Below are positions 1 through 7,780 of a stretch of DNA of 64,000 nt, in pieces. Under the pieces are notes generated by a model. It did not search any database. It saw nothing but the letters and a program-made list of their open reading frames with translations, and was not told the DNA's origin. Numbering within the stretch: the stretch's first letter is position 1; every line of letters starts with the position of its first letter. The position numbers and the translations under genes are program-made. The stretch is from Oceanobacillus rekensis (GTDB lineage Bacteria > Bacillota > Bacilli > Bacillales > Amphibacillaceae): assembly GCF_002153375.1 (NCBI RefSeq), contig NZ_MTBQ01000011.1, forward strand, positions 1-64,000, written 5' to 3'.

Positions 1-90
1 GAAGGGATCTGGTTGCTTCCCGCGCTCGACTTGCATGTATTAGGCACGCCGCCAGCGTTCGTCCTGAGCCAAGATCAAACTCTCCATAAA
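1..90 (-). rRNA. 16S rRNA, 5' end (partial, runs off the window)
   Basis: Read on the minus strand, positions 90 to 1 give the conserved 16S 5' end: AGAGTTTGATCTTGGCTCAG, then GACGAACGCTGGCGGCGTGC and the 'ATACATGCAAGTCGAGCGC' segment before helix V1. Only about 90 nt of some 1,550 nt are present; the rest of the rRNA operon lies beyond the left edge. The mature 5' end is placed near 90 by homology. Close upstream of ygxA, the same arrangement as at B. subtilis rrnD. Confidence 0.97.
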
Positions 91-194
91 AGTGTTTGAA
101 TAGAATCAACATCAGTTAATTCCATTTATGTTCTTAGCTTGTTGCATACTCAATAAGTGAAACTTAATGAGTTGTTTGAAAAGAAAAACATGTT

Positions 195-272
195 TTCTTT
201 TCTTGACATACTGGTTGTTTTGTTCAGTTTTCAAAGAGCAAATTTGTAAGTCGCTTTCTCAGCGGCGACTTC
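195..272 (-). other. 16S rRNA leader with processing-type motifs
   Basis: On the minus strand the pre-16S leader holds a hairpin with arms AAGTCGC and GCGACTT (about 247-271). It is followed by TTGCTCTTTGAAAACTGAAC, the conserved element found in Bacillus rRNA leaders and spacers, where it supports antitermination and processing stems. The motif is seen; its role is from known rrn leaders. Confidence 0.7.
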
Positions 273-275
273 TCT

Positions 276-305
276 AATATAACATAATCATTGATTTGAT
301 GTCAA
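276..305 (-). promoter_or_regulatory. rrn P2-type sigma-A promoter
   Basis: Minus strand: -35 TTGACA (300-305) and -10 TATATT (276-281) with an 18-nt spacer, or TTATAT with 17 nt. It lies just upstream of the rRNA leader hairpin, so it is the likely proximal rrn promoter. Confidence 0.75.
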
Positions 306-361
306 CAACTATTTTTAATCTTTTTTGTCGCATTTCCTTGTGGAATTTGGCAACGGATATA

Positions 362-390
362 ACTTTACCATGGTTAATTATTAAAGTCAA
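362..390 (-). promoter_or_regulatory. rrn P1-type sigma-A promoter
   Basis: Minus strand: -35 TTGACT (385-390), 17-nt spacer, -10 TAAAGT (362-367). It lies about 85 nt upstream of the second promoter, giving the tandem P1/P2 layout usual for Bacillus rRNA operons. Confidence 0.65.
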
Positions 391-455
391 CGGTTATTTT
401 ACATTAAATTTACATTCCCGTTATAAAGCGCTACGGTACACATGAAAGGCAGCAA

Positions 456-487
456 AAAACCTAGCAACTCATTATCAGCACTAGGTT
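456..487 (-). terminator. terminator after ygxA
   Basis: Minus strand stem AACCTAG/CTAGGTT followed by a run of T. It sits between ygxA and the rRNA promoters and would separate the two transcripts. Confidence 0.7.
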
Positions 488-511
488 CTTTATGAATCTC
501 ATTTATACTAT

Positions 512-1405
512 TCATTCTGCATCATGATTGTTACCCATGTCATTTACAATATATTTTCTTTGAAATACGCCGACGCCTTTTGTTTCTTCTAGTATTACTG
601 AAATTATACTCTTTTCAACCAAATAGGAAAGTATAGCGCTCAAGTTAAATCTGTAAGGTTGTACCATGGGTTTGTTCTTAATATCTGCGTACGACCAGGG
701 TCTGTCATTTGTCTTCATTAATTCTAACAGGTGCTTGGCTGATGACTTTGCCCTTTTATTCATAACAAAGTCCATTGCAATAATCATCAATTCAATATTT
801 TGCTTCACTTCTTCTTGCCGATCGATAAATACTTCATATAGTTTATACACTTCCAAATCGATATTCTTTACTTGCGCCCAAACAGTTACTTCTGGGTAAA
901 ATCCTTTCTCAATTACTGAAAGTCTTGCTAAATAATGAAGGGAGTTCAGGATTTTACTATGTGCATCTTTAAGTTCTCCGGATTCATATAGAGATTTTGC
1001 TTCACTATATGACTTCACAAGCTTACCGAAATTAATTGCCTTCCTCAGTTCACGCTTTTCACGGGGGAAATCCCGAAGTTCTTCTTTTAATCTAAAAACA
1101 TATTCATTACGATCAAACACAGTTTTTCCATATATAACCCATTCAACAGCTCTACGGTAACCACTTAGATCAATCCAATCCATCAAAATACCTTCATCCA
1201 CAACATGTACTGCTGCTGTTTTATCAGTAACCTCATAATGTTTTACATACATCGATTGTTCATAATTTCTAACGATGATAAGTAAAATAACATCAAAGTC
1301 GTCTGTAATTGGGCTGGCAAACTGTGTCTTTTCTATTATCAATATCCCTATTGTATTCGGATTACTTGCGTGTTCCTGGTATATCGGTCTCAGGAAGTTT
1401 TCCAT
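512..1405 (-). CDS. ygxA: YgxA-like nucleotidyltransferase-family protein
   Basis: A protein of 297 residues beginning MENFLRPIYQEHASNPNTIG. Sequence and place (directly upstream of a 16S gene, near ygzB and perR) match B. subtilis YgxA, a nucleotidyltransferase-like protein of unknown role. An acidic N-terminal half ('DDFDVILLIIV') fits a nucleotidyltransferase-like fold, followed by a helical region and a C-terminal winged-helix-like tail. The ATG at 1405 is preferred to one five codons upstream because GGGGG lies 8 nt before it and the N-terminus then matches the family. No substrate can be named. Confidence 0.8.
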   Translation of the reverse strand: MENFLRPIYQEHASNPNTIGILIIEKTQFASPITDDFDVILLIIVRNYEQSMYVKHYEVTDKTAAVHVVDEGILMDWIDLSGYRRAVEWVIYGKTVFDRNEYVFRLKEELRDFPREKRELRKAINFGKLVKSYSEAKSLYESGELKDAHSKILNSLHYLARLSVIEKGFYPEVTVWAQVKNIDLEVYKLYEVFIDRQEEVKQNIELMIIAMDFVMNKRAKSSAKHLLELMKTNDRPWSYADIKNKPMVQPYRFNLSAILSYLVEKSIISVILEETKGVGVFQRKYIVNDMGNNHDAE

Positions 1406-1435
1406 TTCCTTTTCCCCCATTCTTCTATTTACTTG

Positions 1436-1595
1436 TGTTCAAAAAGGAGGATAAAAAGGACCAAGAAGTTCGAGGCAGCGTAGCTACCGGCTACTCACCT
1501 ATTAATACGTGAGTTGCCGGCTTGCACAGGTGGTTCTGCTACCGCTAACTAGAAAATTCGATGTGTCACTTTTACCGGACTTTTTTAAACATCCT
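1436..1595 (+). repeat. short dispersed hairpin element, family 2, copy 1
   Basis: Starts GTTCAAAAAGGAGGATAAAA and ends with CACTTTTACCGGAC then TTTTTTAAACATCC, so its ends are imperfect inverted repeats. Inside is a hairpin with arms CCGGC..ACTCAC and GTGAGT..GCCGG. Related ends occur near 4508, 13808 and 55276. It fills the gap between the divergent ygxA and ygzB genes. Confidence 0.6.
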
Positions 1596-1696
1596 CTATT
1601 ATATATAATTCGTTTCATTAAGTGGAAATCCTTTATCAAATACAAAACTTTTATGAAAATATGCTATACTACAATTGTAAATTAAGGGGGAACAAC

Positions 1697-2080
1697 ATGG
1701 CACAACAATTGGTTTATTCAAGTAAAATAAATAAAATAAGAACGTTTGCTTTAATCCTGGTTTTCGGTGGAATCCTTTTAATGTATGCAGGAATATTAAC
1801 AAAGAATATCGAATGGCTTATGGTTATATTCTTTTTATTAGGTTTATTAGCAGTCGTTCTAAGCTGTGCTGTATATGTCTGGATAGGTACCTTGTCACTC
1901 AAAGCTGTTCCTGTTGTCTGTCCAAGCTGTGAAAAGCCGACAAAAATGCTTGGGCGTGTCGATGCTTGTATGCACTGCAAACAAACATTAACAATGGACA
2001 GGAATCTAGAAGGTGAAGAGTTCGATGAAAAATACAATAAGCGCAGATATGCTAAAGCTACGAAAGACAATCATAAGTAA
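1697..2080 (+). CDS. ygzB: YgzB family membrane protein with zinc-ribbon motif
   Basis: A 127-residue protein of the YgzB (UPF0295) family. Two transmembrane segments occupy roughly residues 15-35 and 40-65. A cytoplasmic tail follows with two CxxC pairs ('CPSC' and 'CMHC') that look like a zinc ribbon, then a charged C-terminus. Start ATG 1697 is chosen for AAGGGGG 6 nt upstream; a longer frame upstream lacks a ribosome binding site. B. subtilis ygzB also lies next to perR. The function is unknown. Confidence 0.85.
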   Translation: MAQQLVYSSKINKIRTFALILVFGGILLMYAGILTKNIEWLMVIFFLLGLLAVVLSCAVYVWIGTLSLKAVPVVCPSCEKPTKMLGRVDACMHCKQTLTMDRNLEGEEFDEKYNKRRYAKATKDNHK

Positions 2081-2082
2081 CG

Positions 2083-2113
2083 AAAAATCCGTCGATCTTG
2101 ACGGATTTTTTTA
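2083..2113 (+). terminator. terminator after ygzB
   Basis: Perfect stem AAAAATCCGTC/GACGGATTTTT with a 6-nt loop and T run. The A-rich left arm means it could also act on the opposite strand. Confidence 0.9.
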
Positions 2114-2164
2114 ACCAAAAATAAATGAAGTTCCTATAAACCGGTAAGAAAGGAAATAATTTAG

Positions 2165-3904
2165 ATGATACCGTTGCTACATTTTGATTTTATTGACAAG
2201 GATGGGAAAATGAATCCTTTATTATTTAAAAAACCAACCAAAATCATTTCCACATCTTTAATAGAGGAAGTGATTCCTTTACTGAAACAGATTGAGGACG
2301 AAACAAATAACGGATACTACGCTGCCGGTTATATCTCCTATGAAGCTTCACCCGCTTTTGACCAATCTTTTCAAGTAAATCCCAATCCAGAAATGCCTCT
2401 CCTCTGGTTTGGGATTTTCGAAAAACCAGAGGAGACTTCTCTTCAAAATTTTGAGGCTTTTTCCACCTCCGATTGGAAAGCACAAACAAAAGTTAATGAG
2501 TATAACAATAATATTAACCGAATCAAGAGTTTTATTGAGCAAGGCATTACATATCAAGTCAATTATACAATTCGAATGCAATCAAAATTCAATGGAAGCA
2601 CTATTTCCTATTACAATCAATTGGCCCAAGCTCAGGCAGCAAATTACAGTGCTTATTTAAACATTGGAGATTATTCCATTATTTCCGCTTCACCTGAATT
2701 ATTTTTCCACTTAAAAGAAAATAAGATTACTACTAAACCAATGAAAGGTACAATCGGTCGAGGCAAGGATAAGCAGGAAGATCAATCTAACTCCGACTGG
2801 TTGTATCAATCAGAAAAAAATCGCGCTGAAAATGCAATGATTGTTGATTTATTACGGAATGATCTCGGAACAATCGCAAATCAAGGGTCTGTAGAGGTAC
2901 CCAGCTTATATTCCATTGAAGAATATCCGACCGTCTTCCAGATGACTTCTACTATTACTGGGGAAATTTCAAATGATAAAACAATCACTGATATTTTCAG
3001 GAGCCTATTTCCTTGTGGTTCTATTACAGGAGCGCCCAAAATAAGCACAATGAATATAATCAATAATCTTGAGAGCAGTCCAAGAGATGTTTACTGTGGT
3101 GCCATTGGTTATATAACTCCCGACAGAGAAGCAATTTTTAACGTGCCAATTCGTACTACTATCATTAATAATAAAAATGGAAGTGCTAGGTATGGAGTAG
3201 GTGGTGGTATTACTTGGGATTCCATAGACAAGGAAGAGTATGATGAAATTCTCGTTAAAGCAAAGATATTGAATGTGAAACCTCTTGAATTTGATTTATT
3301 GGAATCACTCGGACTTGAAGACGGCTCCTATCTTGTTTTAAACAATCATTTAAATAGACTGCGCCAAACAGCAGAACATTTTAAATATAAAGTTGATTTC
3401 ATAACTATTAAAGATAAATTACACGCGTTTGCAAATCAACATGCTGAAGGAAAGTGGAAGGTTCGATTACTATCCAGTAGAAATGGTGATATCTATATAG
3501 AAGGAAAAGAAATTAAGGCCTTTACTGCTCCCCTTCAGATAGAATTGGCAAATATACCTGTAATTAAAGAAAATGTATTTCTTCATCATAAAACGACAAA
3601 CAGAAGTATTTATGAAAATATATTAAAGCATCATCCGAATGTTTATGATGTTCTTCTATGGAATGAAGACAAAGAAATCACTGAATTCACCACAGGAAAT
3701 GTAGTAATGGAGATGAACGATAAACTTTATACTCCCCCATTAGCATCAGGTCTGCTAGCAGGCACATACAGGAAAGATTTACTTGAAAAAGGTATTATCT
3801 TAGAAAGAAAAATAGTTATCGATGAGCTTTCTATGGTTTCAAGGATTTGGTTAATTAACAGTGTGAGGAAATGGGTCCAAGTAAAATTTCGGAAAAAGCC
3901 ATAA
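2165..3904 (+). CDS. aminodeoxychorismate synthase I fused to aminodeoxychorismate lyase (PabB-PabC)
   Basis: 579 residues, two enzymes in one chain for p-aminobenzoate (folate) synthesis. Residues about 1-375 are the chorismate-binding PabB domain, with the signature 'GTIGRGKDKQEDQ', 'NAMIVDLLRNDLG' and 'GSITGAPK'. Residues about 380-579 are a class IV PLP aminotransferase-type domain (PabC) with the likely PLP lysine in 'LHHKTTNRS'. PabB would make 4-amino-4-deoxychorismate and PabC would remove pyruvate. The glutaminase partner PabA is not nearby. B. subtilis has separate pabB and pabC in a folate operon, so this stand-alone fusion is an insertion into the syntenic block. Confidence 0.9.
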   Translation: MIPLLHFDFIDKDGKMNPLLFKKPTKIISTSLIEEVIPLLKQIEDETNNGYYAAGYISYEASPAFDQSFQVNPNPEMPLLWFGIFEKPEETSLQNFEAFSTSDWKAQTKVNEYNNNINRIKSFIEQGITYQVNYTIRMQSKFNGSTISYYNQLAQAQAANYSAYLNIGDYSIISASPELFFHLKENKITTKPMKGTIGRGKDKQEDQSNSDWLYQSEKNRAENAMIVDLLRNDLGTIANQGSVEVPSLYSIEEYPTVFQMTSTITGEISNDKTITDIFRSLFPCGSITGAPKISTMNIINNLESSPRDVYCGAIGYITPDREAIFNVPIRTTIINNKNGSARYGVGGGITWDSIDKEEYDEILVKAKILNVKPLEFDLLESLGLEDGSYLVLNNHLNRLRQTAEHFKYKVDFITIKDKLHAFANQHAEGKWKVRLLSSRNGDIYIEGKEIKAFTAPLQIELANIPVIKENVFLHHKTTNRSIYENILKHHPNVYDVLLWNEDKEITEFTTGNVVMEMNDKLYTPPLASGLLAGTYRKDLLEKGIILERKIVIDELSMVSRIWLINSVRKWVQVKFRKKP

Positions 3905-3940
3905 AAAAAAACCAAATGCTCCAATGGCATTTGGTTTTTT
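3905..3940. terminator. bidirectional terminator between pabB-pabC and perR
   Basis: Stem AAAAAACCAAATGC/GCATTTGGTTTTTT lies between convergent genes and has A and T runs on both sides, so it can serve both. Confidence 0.9.
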
Positions 3941-3944
3941 AGTT

Positions 3945-4388
3945 TCAATGCTTTTGCGTTTGTAACTTCTTGCAACCATCACATTTACCATACAACTCCA
4001 GGCGGTGATAACTTACATCAAATCCTGTGACTTGTTCCGCGAGGGATTCCACTTCGTCGAGTGGCGGATAATGGAAATCAACTATCTTGCCGCAAGCATC
4101 GCAAATAATATGATAATGATCAGAAGTGTTACAATCAAATCGACTTGATGAATCTCCATAGGTCAATTCTCTAACGAGTCCTATTTCTTTTAATACGCGC
4201 AGATTATTATATACTGTAGCAACACTCATATTGGGGAACTTTCCCTCTAACGCTTTATATATTTCATCTGCAGTAGGATGGACCATCGCATTAAGCAAGT
4301 ATTCCAGAACCGCATGACGTTGTGGTGTGATACGGACGCCTGATTCCTTTAATGTATCAATCGCTTCCTGTAAACGTTCTTCAGACAC
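3945..4388 (-). CDS. perR: peroxide-responsive repressor PerR (Fur family)
   Basis: 147 residues, very close to B. subtilis PerR. The winged-helix DNA-binding half includes '[13 protein letters not shown]' and '[19 protein letters not shown]'. The regulatory metal site includes the Asp of 'SSRFD' and the 'DHYH' histidines; the structural zinc uses 'CDAC' and 'CDGC'. PerR with Fe2+ represses peroxide-defence genes and is inactivated by H2O2 oxidation of its ligand histidines. The GTG at 4388 is chosen because AGGTGG lies 6 nt upstream, giving the family's usual length. A PerR box in its own promoter implies autoregulation; bcp is nearby. Confidence 0.95.
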   Translation of the reverse strand: MSEERLQEAIDTLKESGVRITPQRHAVLEYLLNAMVHPTADEIYKALEGKFPNMSVATVYNNLRVLKEIGLVRELTYGDSSSRFDCNTSDHYHIICDACGKIVDFHYPPLDEVESLAEQVTGFDVSYHRLELYGKCDGCKKLQTQKH

Positions 4389-4442
4389 CGTCAACCACCT
4401 CTCTTTCAAATATATTGCATTCCGTTTAATAATATTATTAGA

Positions 4443-4457
4443 TTATAATCTTTATAA
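4443..4457 (-). promoter_or_regulatory. PerR box
   Basis: Minus strand TTATAAAGATTATAA matches the PerR consensus TTATAATNATTATAA at all but one specified base. It sits just downstream of the perR -10 element, where bound repressor would block transcription. Confidence 0.85.
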
Positions 4458-4459
4458 TT

Positions 4460-4489
4460 AGTGTACCTGCTTTGATAGTACTCTGTCAA
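4460..4489 (-). promoter_or_regulatory. perR promoter
   Basis: Minus strand -35 TTGACA (4484-4489), 18-nt spacer, -10 TACACT (4460-4465), with the PerR box starting 2 nt later. Confidence 0.7.
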
Positions 4490-4507
4490 TAATAGTATAT
4501 TAATGCG

Positions 4508-4672
4508 TATTCAAAAAGAAAGATAAAAAAGACCGAGGAATCCACTTCCCCCAAGTACACTTTTAGATAGAGGTGCAGAATTATATTCAACGTACGTTTA
4601 TACATGGAAAAGCAAGCATTCTTGCGAAATTTGACGCGTTATTTTCACCGGCCTTAAGTTTAGAACAACCTC
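4508..4672 (+). repeat. short dispersed hairpin element, family 2, copy 2
   Basis: Begins ATTCAAAAAGAAAGATAAAA and ends with TTATTTTCACCGGCC then TTAAGTTTAGAACAACC. Both ends are diverged versions of copy 1 at 1436. The interior is unrelated to copy 1 as far as I can see. Confidence 0.5.
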
Positions 4673-4706
4673 TATCAATATATGCCTGCATTAGATTTAT
4701 CAGTAT

Positions 4707-5264
4707 TTATATATCAACATTCAACACTAACTCTTCTCCACCAAGTTGTTTATTTACATATCTTGCTGCGACAAATAGGAAGTCGGATAAGCGATTTAAA
4801 TAAGATAAAACAAGTTCATTTTCCAATTCATCACCTAAACCTACTGCCATGCGCTCTGCTCGTCTTACAACCGTTCTTGCTGTATGTAAGGCACTGGATG
4901 TACTGTGACCGGATGGAAGTATAAAGTTTTTTAATGGATCCATTTGCTTATCCCATTCATCAATTTGCTTTTCCATCTCTTCTATATGACTACCTTTCAA
5001 CTTCCAGCTGACTTCCTTATCGTTTGGTGTGGAAAGTTCAGCCCCTACGTGAAAAAGAATTGTCTGTACACGATGCATTTGTTCGAAAAAGGCTGCTTTA
5101 CCATCCCACTCTTGTTCATCAAGGAAACTTAATGCTAAACCAATTACAGAATTAGCTTCATCACATGTTCCATATGCTTCCACACGTAAATGATTTTTTG
5201 GTACGCGTTTTCCATAAACTAAGGATGTTTGGCCCTTATCACCTGATCGAGTATATATGCGCAT
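4707..5264 (-). CDS. cob(I)alamin adenosyltransferase, PduO/MMAB type
   Basis: 185 residues. It transfers adenosyl from ATP to cob(I)alamin to form coenzyme B12. The N-terminal ATP-binding motif 'TRSGDKGQTSLVYGKRV' and the C-terminal 'RRAERMA' and 'YLNRLSDFLFVAARYVN' signatures identify the PduO-type family (B. subtilis YvqK relative). The ATG lies one base after the stop codon of the upstream dehydrogenase, and its ribosome binding site AGGGGG is inside that gene's last codons, so the two are translationally coupled. Confidence 0.92.
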   Translation of the reverse strand: MRIYTRSGDKGQTSLVYGKRVPKNHLRVEAYGTCDEANSVIGLALSFLDEQEWDGKAAFFEQMHRVQTILFHVGAELSTPNDKEVSWKLKGSHIEEMEKQIDEWDKQMDPLKNFILPSGHSTSSALHTARTVVRRAERMAVGLGDELENELVLSYLNRLSDFLFVAARYVNKQLGGEELVLNVDI

Positions 5265-5265
5265 C

Positions 5266-6213
5266 TTAATACCCCCTAGATAAATTTACTTTATTGATAT
5301 AATCATCTTTTTGTTCGATGTGGTTTATTAGATTTTTTCTAAAAATTCCCATTGCTCTTGTAACATAATGTGGTGACTTACCAGAAATATGTGGTGTAAC
5401 CGTAATATTTTCTTCCGCCCAAAATGGATGACCTTTAGGCAATGGCTCCTCTTCAAACACATCTAATACGGCATGTGCAATTTCTCCATGTTGAATGGCT
5501 TTTAGAATGACATCGCTTGTAACTGCATCACCGCGTCCCATATTCAAGAAAACACCATGTTCTGGCATAGCCTGAAAATGTTCGTCTGTAAAAAATTCCT
5601 TTGTCTCTTCTGTACTTGGCAGGACGGAGACAAGGAAATCCGCTTGAGGTAAGACTTGGTTTAGTTCATCATTTGTATGATTTTCGTCAAAGAACTCAAC
5701 TGTTTTTCCACTTCTTGATATTCCAATCGTTTTCATTCGAAAAGCTTTAGCTAGCCTTGCTACTTCTTGTCCAATGGCACCAGTGCCTGCAATGATAATC
5801 GTTTTATTTGAAATCTCATTAACTTTAACTGTTGGATCCCAGTTTTGTTCCTTTTCTCGCTCCATAATTCTTTTTCCCTGACGATACACCTCAAGCAGCA
5901 TCGATATTGCATATTCAGCCATTTGCACTTTATGTATTCCTCTTGCATTTGTAACTACAACATTTTTCTCCTCCAAAAGTTGAAAAGGCAATTCGTCCAC
6001 TCCTGCAGACAATACCATGATCCATTTCAGGCTGGCAGCGTTATTTAATAGGTCTTCCGTTAAGTCGCTCCCATAGGTTACGATTACTTCTGCCTCTGGT
6101 AAATATTTTATTGTTTCATCTTCACTTTTAGAATACACAATTTTTTGTTCTGTAAACGTTCCTTTCAATTCATCCTTATGCTTGTTTGATAGCTTCGCAG
6201 TAAATAATATCAA
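5266..6213 (-). CDS. D-isomer-specific 2-hydroxyacid dehydrogenase family protein
   Basis: 315 residues. The central NAD(P)-binding Rossmann fold carries 'GTGAIGQEVARLAKAF'. Catalytic positions are the Arg in 'NMGRGDA', the Glu region 'DVFEEEPLP' and the His in 'TPHISG'. It resembles glyoxylate/phosphoglycerate dehydrogenase-like NADH enzymes; the substrate is not predictable. The TTG at 6213 is preferred because GGGAGGG lies 7 nt upstream; an in-frame extension to 6294 runs into the bcp terminator. Coupled to the cobalamin adenosyltransferase downstream. Confidence 0.85.
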   Translation of the reverse strand: MILFTAKLSNKHKDELKGTFTEQKIVYSKSEDETIKYLPEAEVIVTYGSDLTEDLLNNAASLKWIMVLSAGVDELPFQLLEEKNVVVTNARGIHKVQMAEYAISMLLEVYRQGKRIMEREKEQNWDPTVKVNEISNKTIIIAGTGAIGQEVARLAKAFRMKTIGISRSGKTVEFFDENHTNDELNQVLPQADFLVSVLPSTEETKEFFTDEHFQAMPEHGVFLNMGRGDAVTSDVILKAIQHGEIAHAVLDVFEEEPLPKGHPFWAEENITVTPHISGKSPHYVTRAMGIFRKNLINHIEQKDDYINKVNLSRGY

Positions 6214-6295
6214 TGCTATTCCCTCCCTGTTCTTCGTAACTTTATTGTAAACGTTTTCCTTATATCTGAGTAGTAAAAAGATTTCAAAAACCAAA

Positions 6296-6317
6296 AACAG
6301 CCCTAAAAAGGACTGTT
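6296..6317 (-). terminator. terminator after bcp
   Basis: Minus strand stem AACAGTCC/GGGCTGTT (one G-T pair) followed by TTTGGTTTTTG. It ends the bcp transcript before the dehydrogenase gene. Confidence 0.8.
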
Positions 6318-6327
6318 CTATACTAGA

Positions 6328-6795
6328 TTATAAACTTTCTTTTATAAATGTAAGTGCATCTTCTACATGACCATCTACTTTTACTTTGCGGTATTCTTTT
6401 TGAAGACTTCCCTCTTTATCGATAATAAATGTGGAGCGTTCGATACCATAATATTCTTTACCGAAGTTTTTCTTCAATTTCCATACACCAAAGTCTTCTG
6501 CTACCTTATGATCTTCATCAGCTAAAAGCATAAACGGCAATTCATGTTTATCGATAAATTTCTGATGACTTTTCACCGGGTCAGGACTGATTCCGATAAT
6601 AACTGCATCCAGTTCAGCAAAGCTTTCATGTTGATCACGGAAATCACAAGCTTCTGTTGTACATCCCGGTGTCATATCTTTCGGATAAAAATATAGAACA
6701 ACATGTTTTCCTCTAAAATCGGATAGGCTAACCTCTTCCCCCGAATGGTTCTGTAACGTAAAGTCTTCAACCTGTTTCCCAACTTCTACTGTCAT
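6328..6795 (-). CDS. bcp: thiol peroxidase Bcp (peroxiredoxin Q family)
   Basis: 155 residues, full length. Reduces H2O2 and organic hydroperoxides using thioredoxin. The thioredoxin-like fold has the peroxidatic Cys in 'TPGCTTEACDF' and a second Cys five residues on, the BCP arrangement with an intramolecular resolving cysteine. B. subtilis ygaF occupies the same place near perR and gsaB. The start has GGAGGGG upstream. A PerR link is plausible from context, but no clear PerR box is seen before it. Confidence 0.95.
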   Translation of the reverse strand: MTVEVGKQVEDFTLQNHSGEEVSLSDFRGKHVVLYFYPKDMTPGCTTEACDFRDQHESFAELDAVIIGISPDPVKSHQKFIDKHELPFMLLADEDHKVAEDFGVWKLKKNFGKEYYGIERSTFIIDKEGSLQKEYRKVKVDGHVEDALTFIKESL

Positions 6796-6851
6796 ACTAA
6801 AACCCCTCCATTACATAATTAATTTCACTATATCATATTGGAGGGCTAGAT

Positions 6852-7286
6852 TCATTCTTCCCTGCTTCTACCACCGAACTGGACAATCTTTAAAACAAAT
6901 GCAGCTGGTAGAACGTACCCGATTAATGCTTCCGTTAAAGCAATCAACCTGCCTATTCCAATCGGAGTTATATCACCATAACCAATAGTGAGCAAGGTGA
7001 CACCACTAAAGTAAATAGAATGAATCATAGATCCTAGTATACTCACATCCCGCAGCTCTCCATTCTCTACAAGAATAATCCCCTGAAAGGATAAAATAAA
7101 ATATATCAATCCATACCCAAACATGACAATCACATAAATACATAATAAGGCTACAAATACTTCCGTTGAAAAATGGTTACTCCAGGTTTCTAGTGTAATA
7201 CTCCGTTTATTTCCACGAATAAAATCGGCTAAACTTTTCACAATGACACAGCAGACTGCAACAAATAATAGCCAAGGAATAATCAT
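6852..7286 (-). CDS. two-transmembrane potassium channel-like protein
   Basis: 144 residues with hydrophobic segments at about 1-18, 42-70 and 110-135 and a pore loop holding the K+ selectivity filter in 'TLLTIGYGDITPIG'. This is the ion-channel-2 fold. No cytoplasmic RCK or nucleotide-binding domain is present, so gating is unknown. It stands alone between bcp and a repeat-filled gap. Confidence 0.88.
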   Translation of the reverse strand: MIIPWLLFVAVCCVIVKSLADFIRGNKRSITLETWSNHFSTEVFVALLCIYVIVMFGYGLIYFILSFQGIILVENGELRDVSILGSMIHSIYFSGVTLLTIGYGDITPIGIGRLIALTEALIGYVLPAAFVLKIVQFGGRSREE

Positions 7287-7344
7287 GACAGAATCCCCTC
7301 TTTTTTATAATCCTTATTATGTATATGCAATATAACTGCAGGCT

Positions 7345-7690
7345 TGTCTTTTAAAAGGCTGTCTTCGTATAGATTGCTGTTATCTGCCCCTAGTCGCGAT
7401 AAACTACGAACTAACTACTATCTATGTTAGATCCTTTGTAACTGCTGGCTGATTTCCTTTTGCGGCCGTCCGCGATCGTGCGGGCGGATGCGCACCCTCA
7501 AGCCCCGAAGAGAAAACCACTCTTCTGGTCCTCGGACACGTGCTGTTCTAAGCAAGAGTCACCGCCCTCCACTCACCCGGACTGGTAAAGCTGTATGATG
7601 AGATTTTTTACAATCACTAATGCAGTTAATAGAATTTAAACTTCTAACCAGCTCTGGGTAATACACGAAGACATTATGCTGTTGGCGTGT
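7345..7690 (-). repeat. large dispersed repeat family 1, copy A (module 2 intact, module 1 truncated)
   Basis: Minus orientation. Module 2 spans 7462-7586, with ends ACCAGTCCGGG and GCGGACGGCCGC and inner pairs GGGCGG/CCGCCC, CACGTG and AGAAGAGTGG. Only about 22 nt of module 1 remain (GCTCTGGGTAATAC at 7651) before the copy breaks off. The gsaB upstream region lies to the right and nothing coding is seen in 7287-7780. Confidence 0.85.
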
Positions 7691-7780
7691 TAATCAATAT
7701 GAATGTGTTCATTACCTTTTTTTGTTATATTAAATAATGTCACATGCTATGCATGGACACTTAAGGGAGGAAAATGATAG

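Noticed and set aside
7345-7690. Repeat copies as CRISPR arrays or insertion sequences with a transposase
   Set aside because: No regularly spaced short repeats, and no transposase-like frame in any copy.
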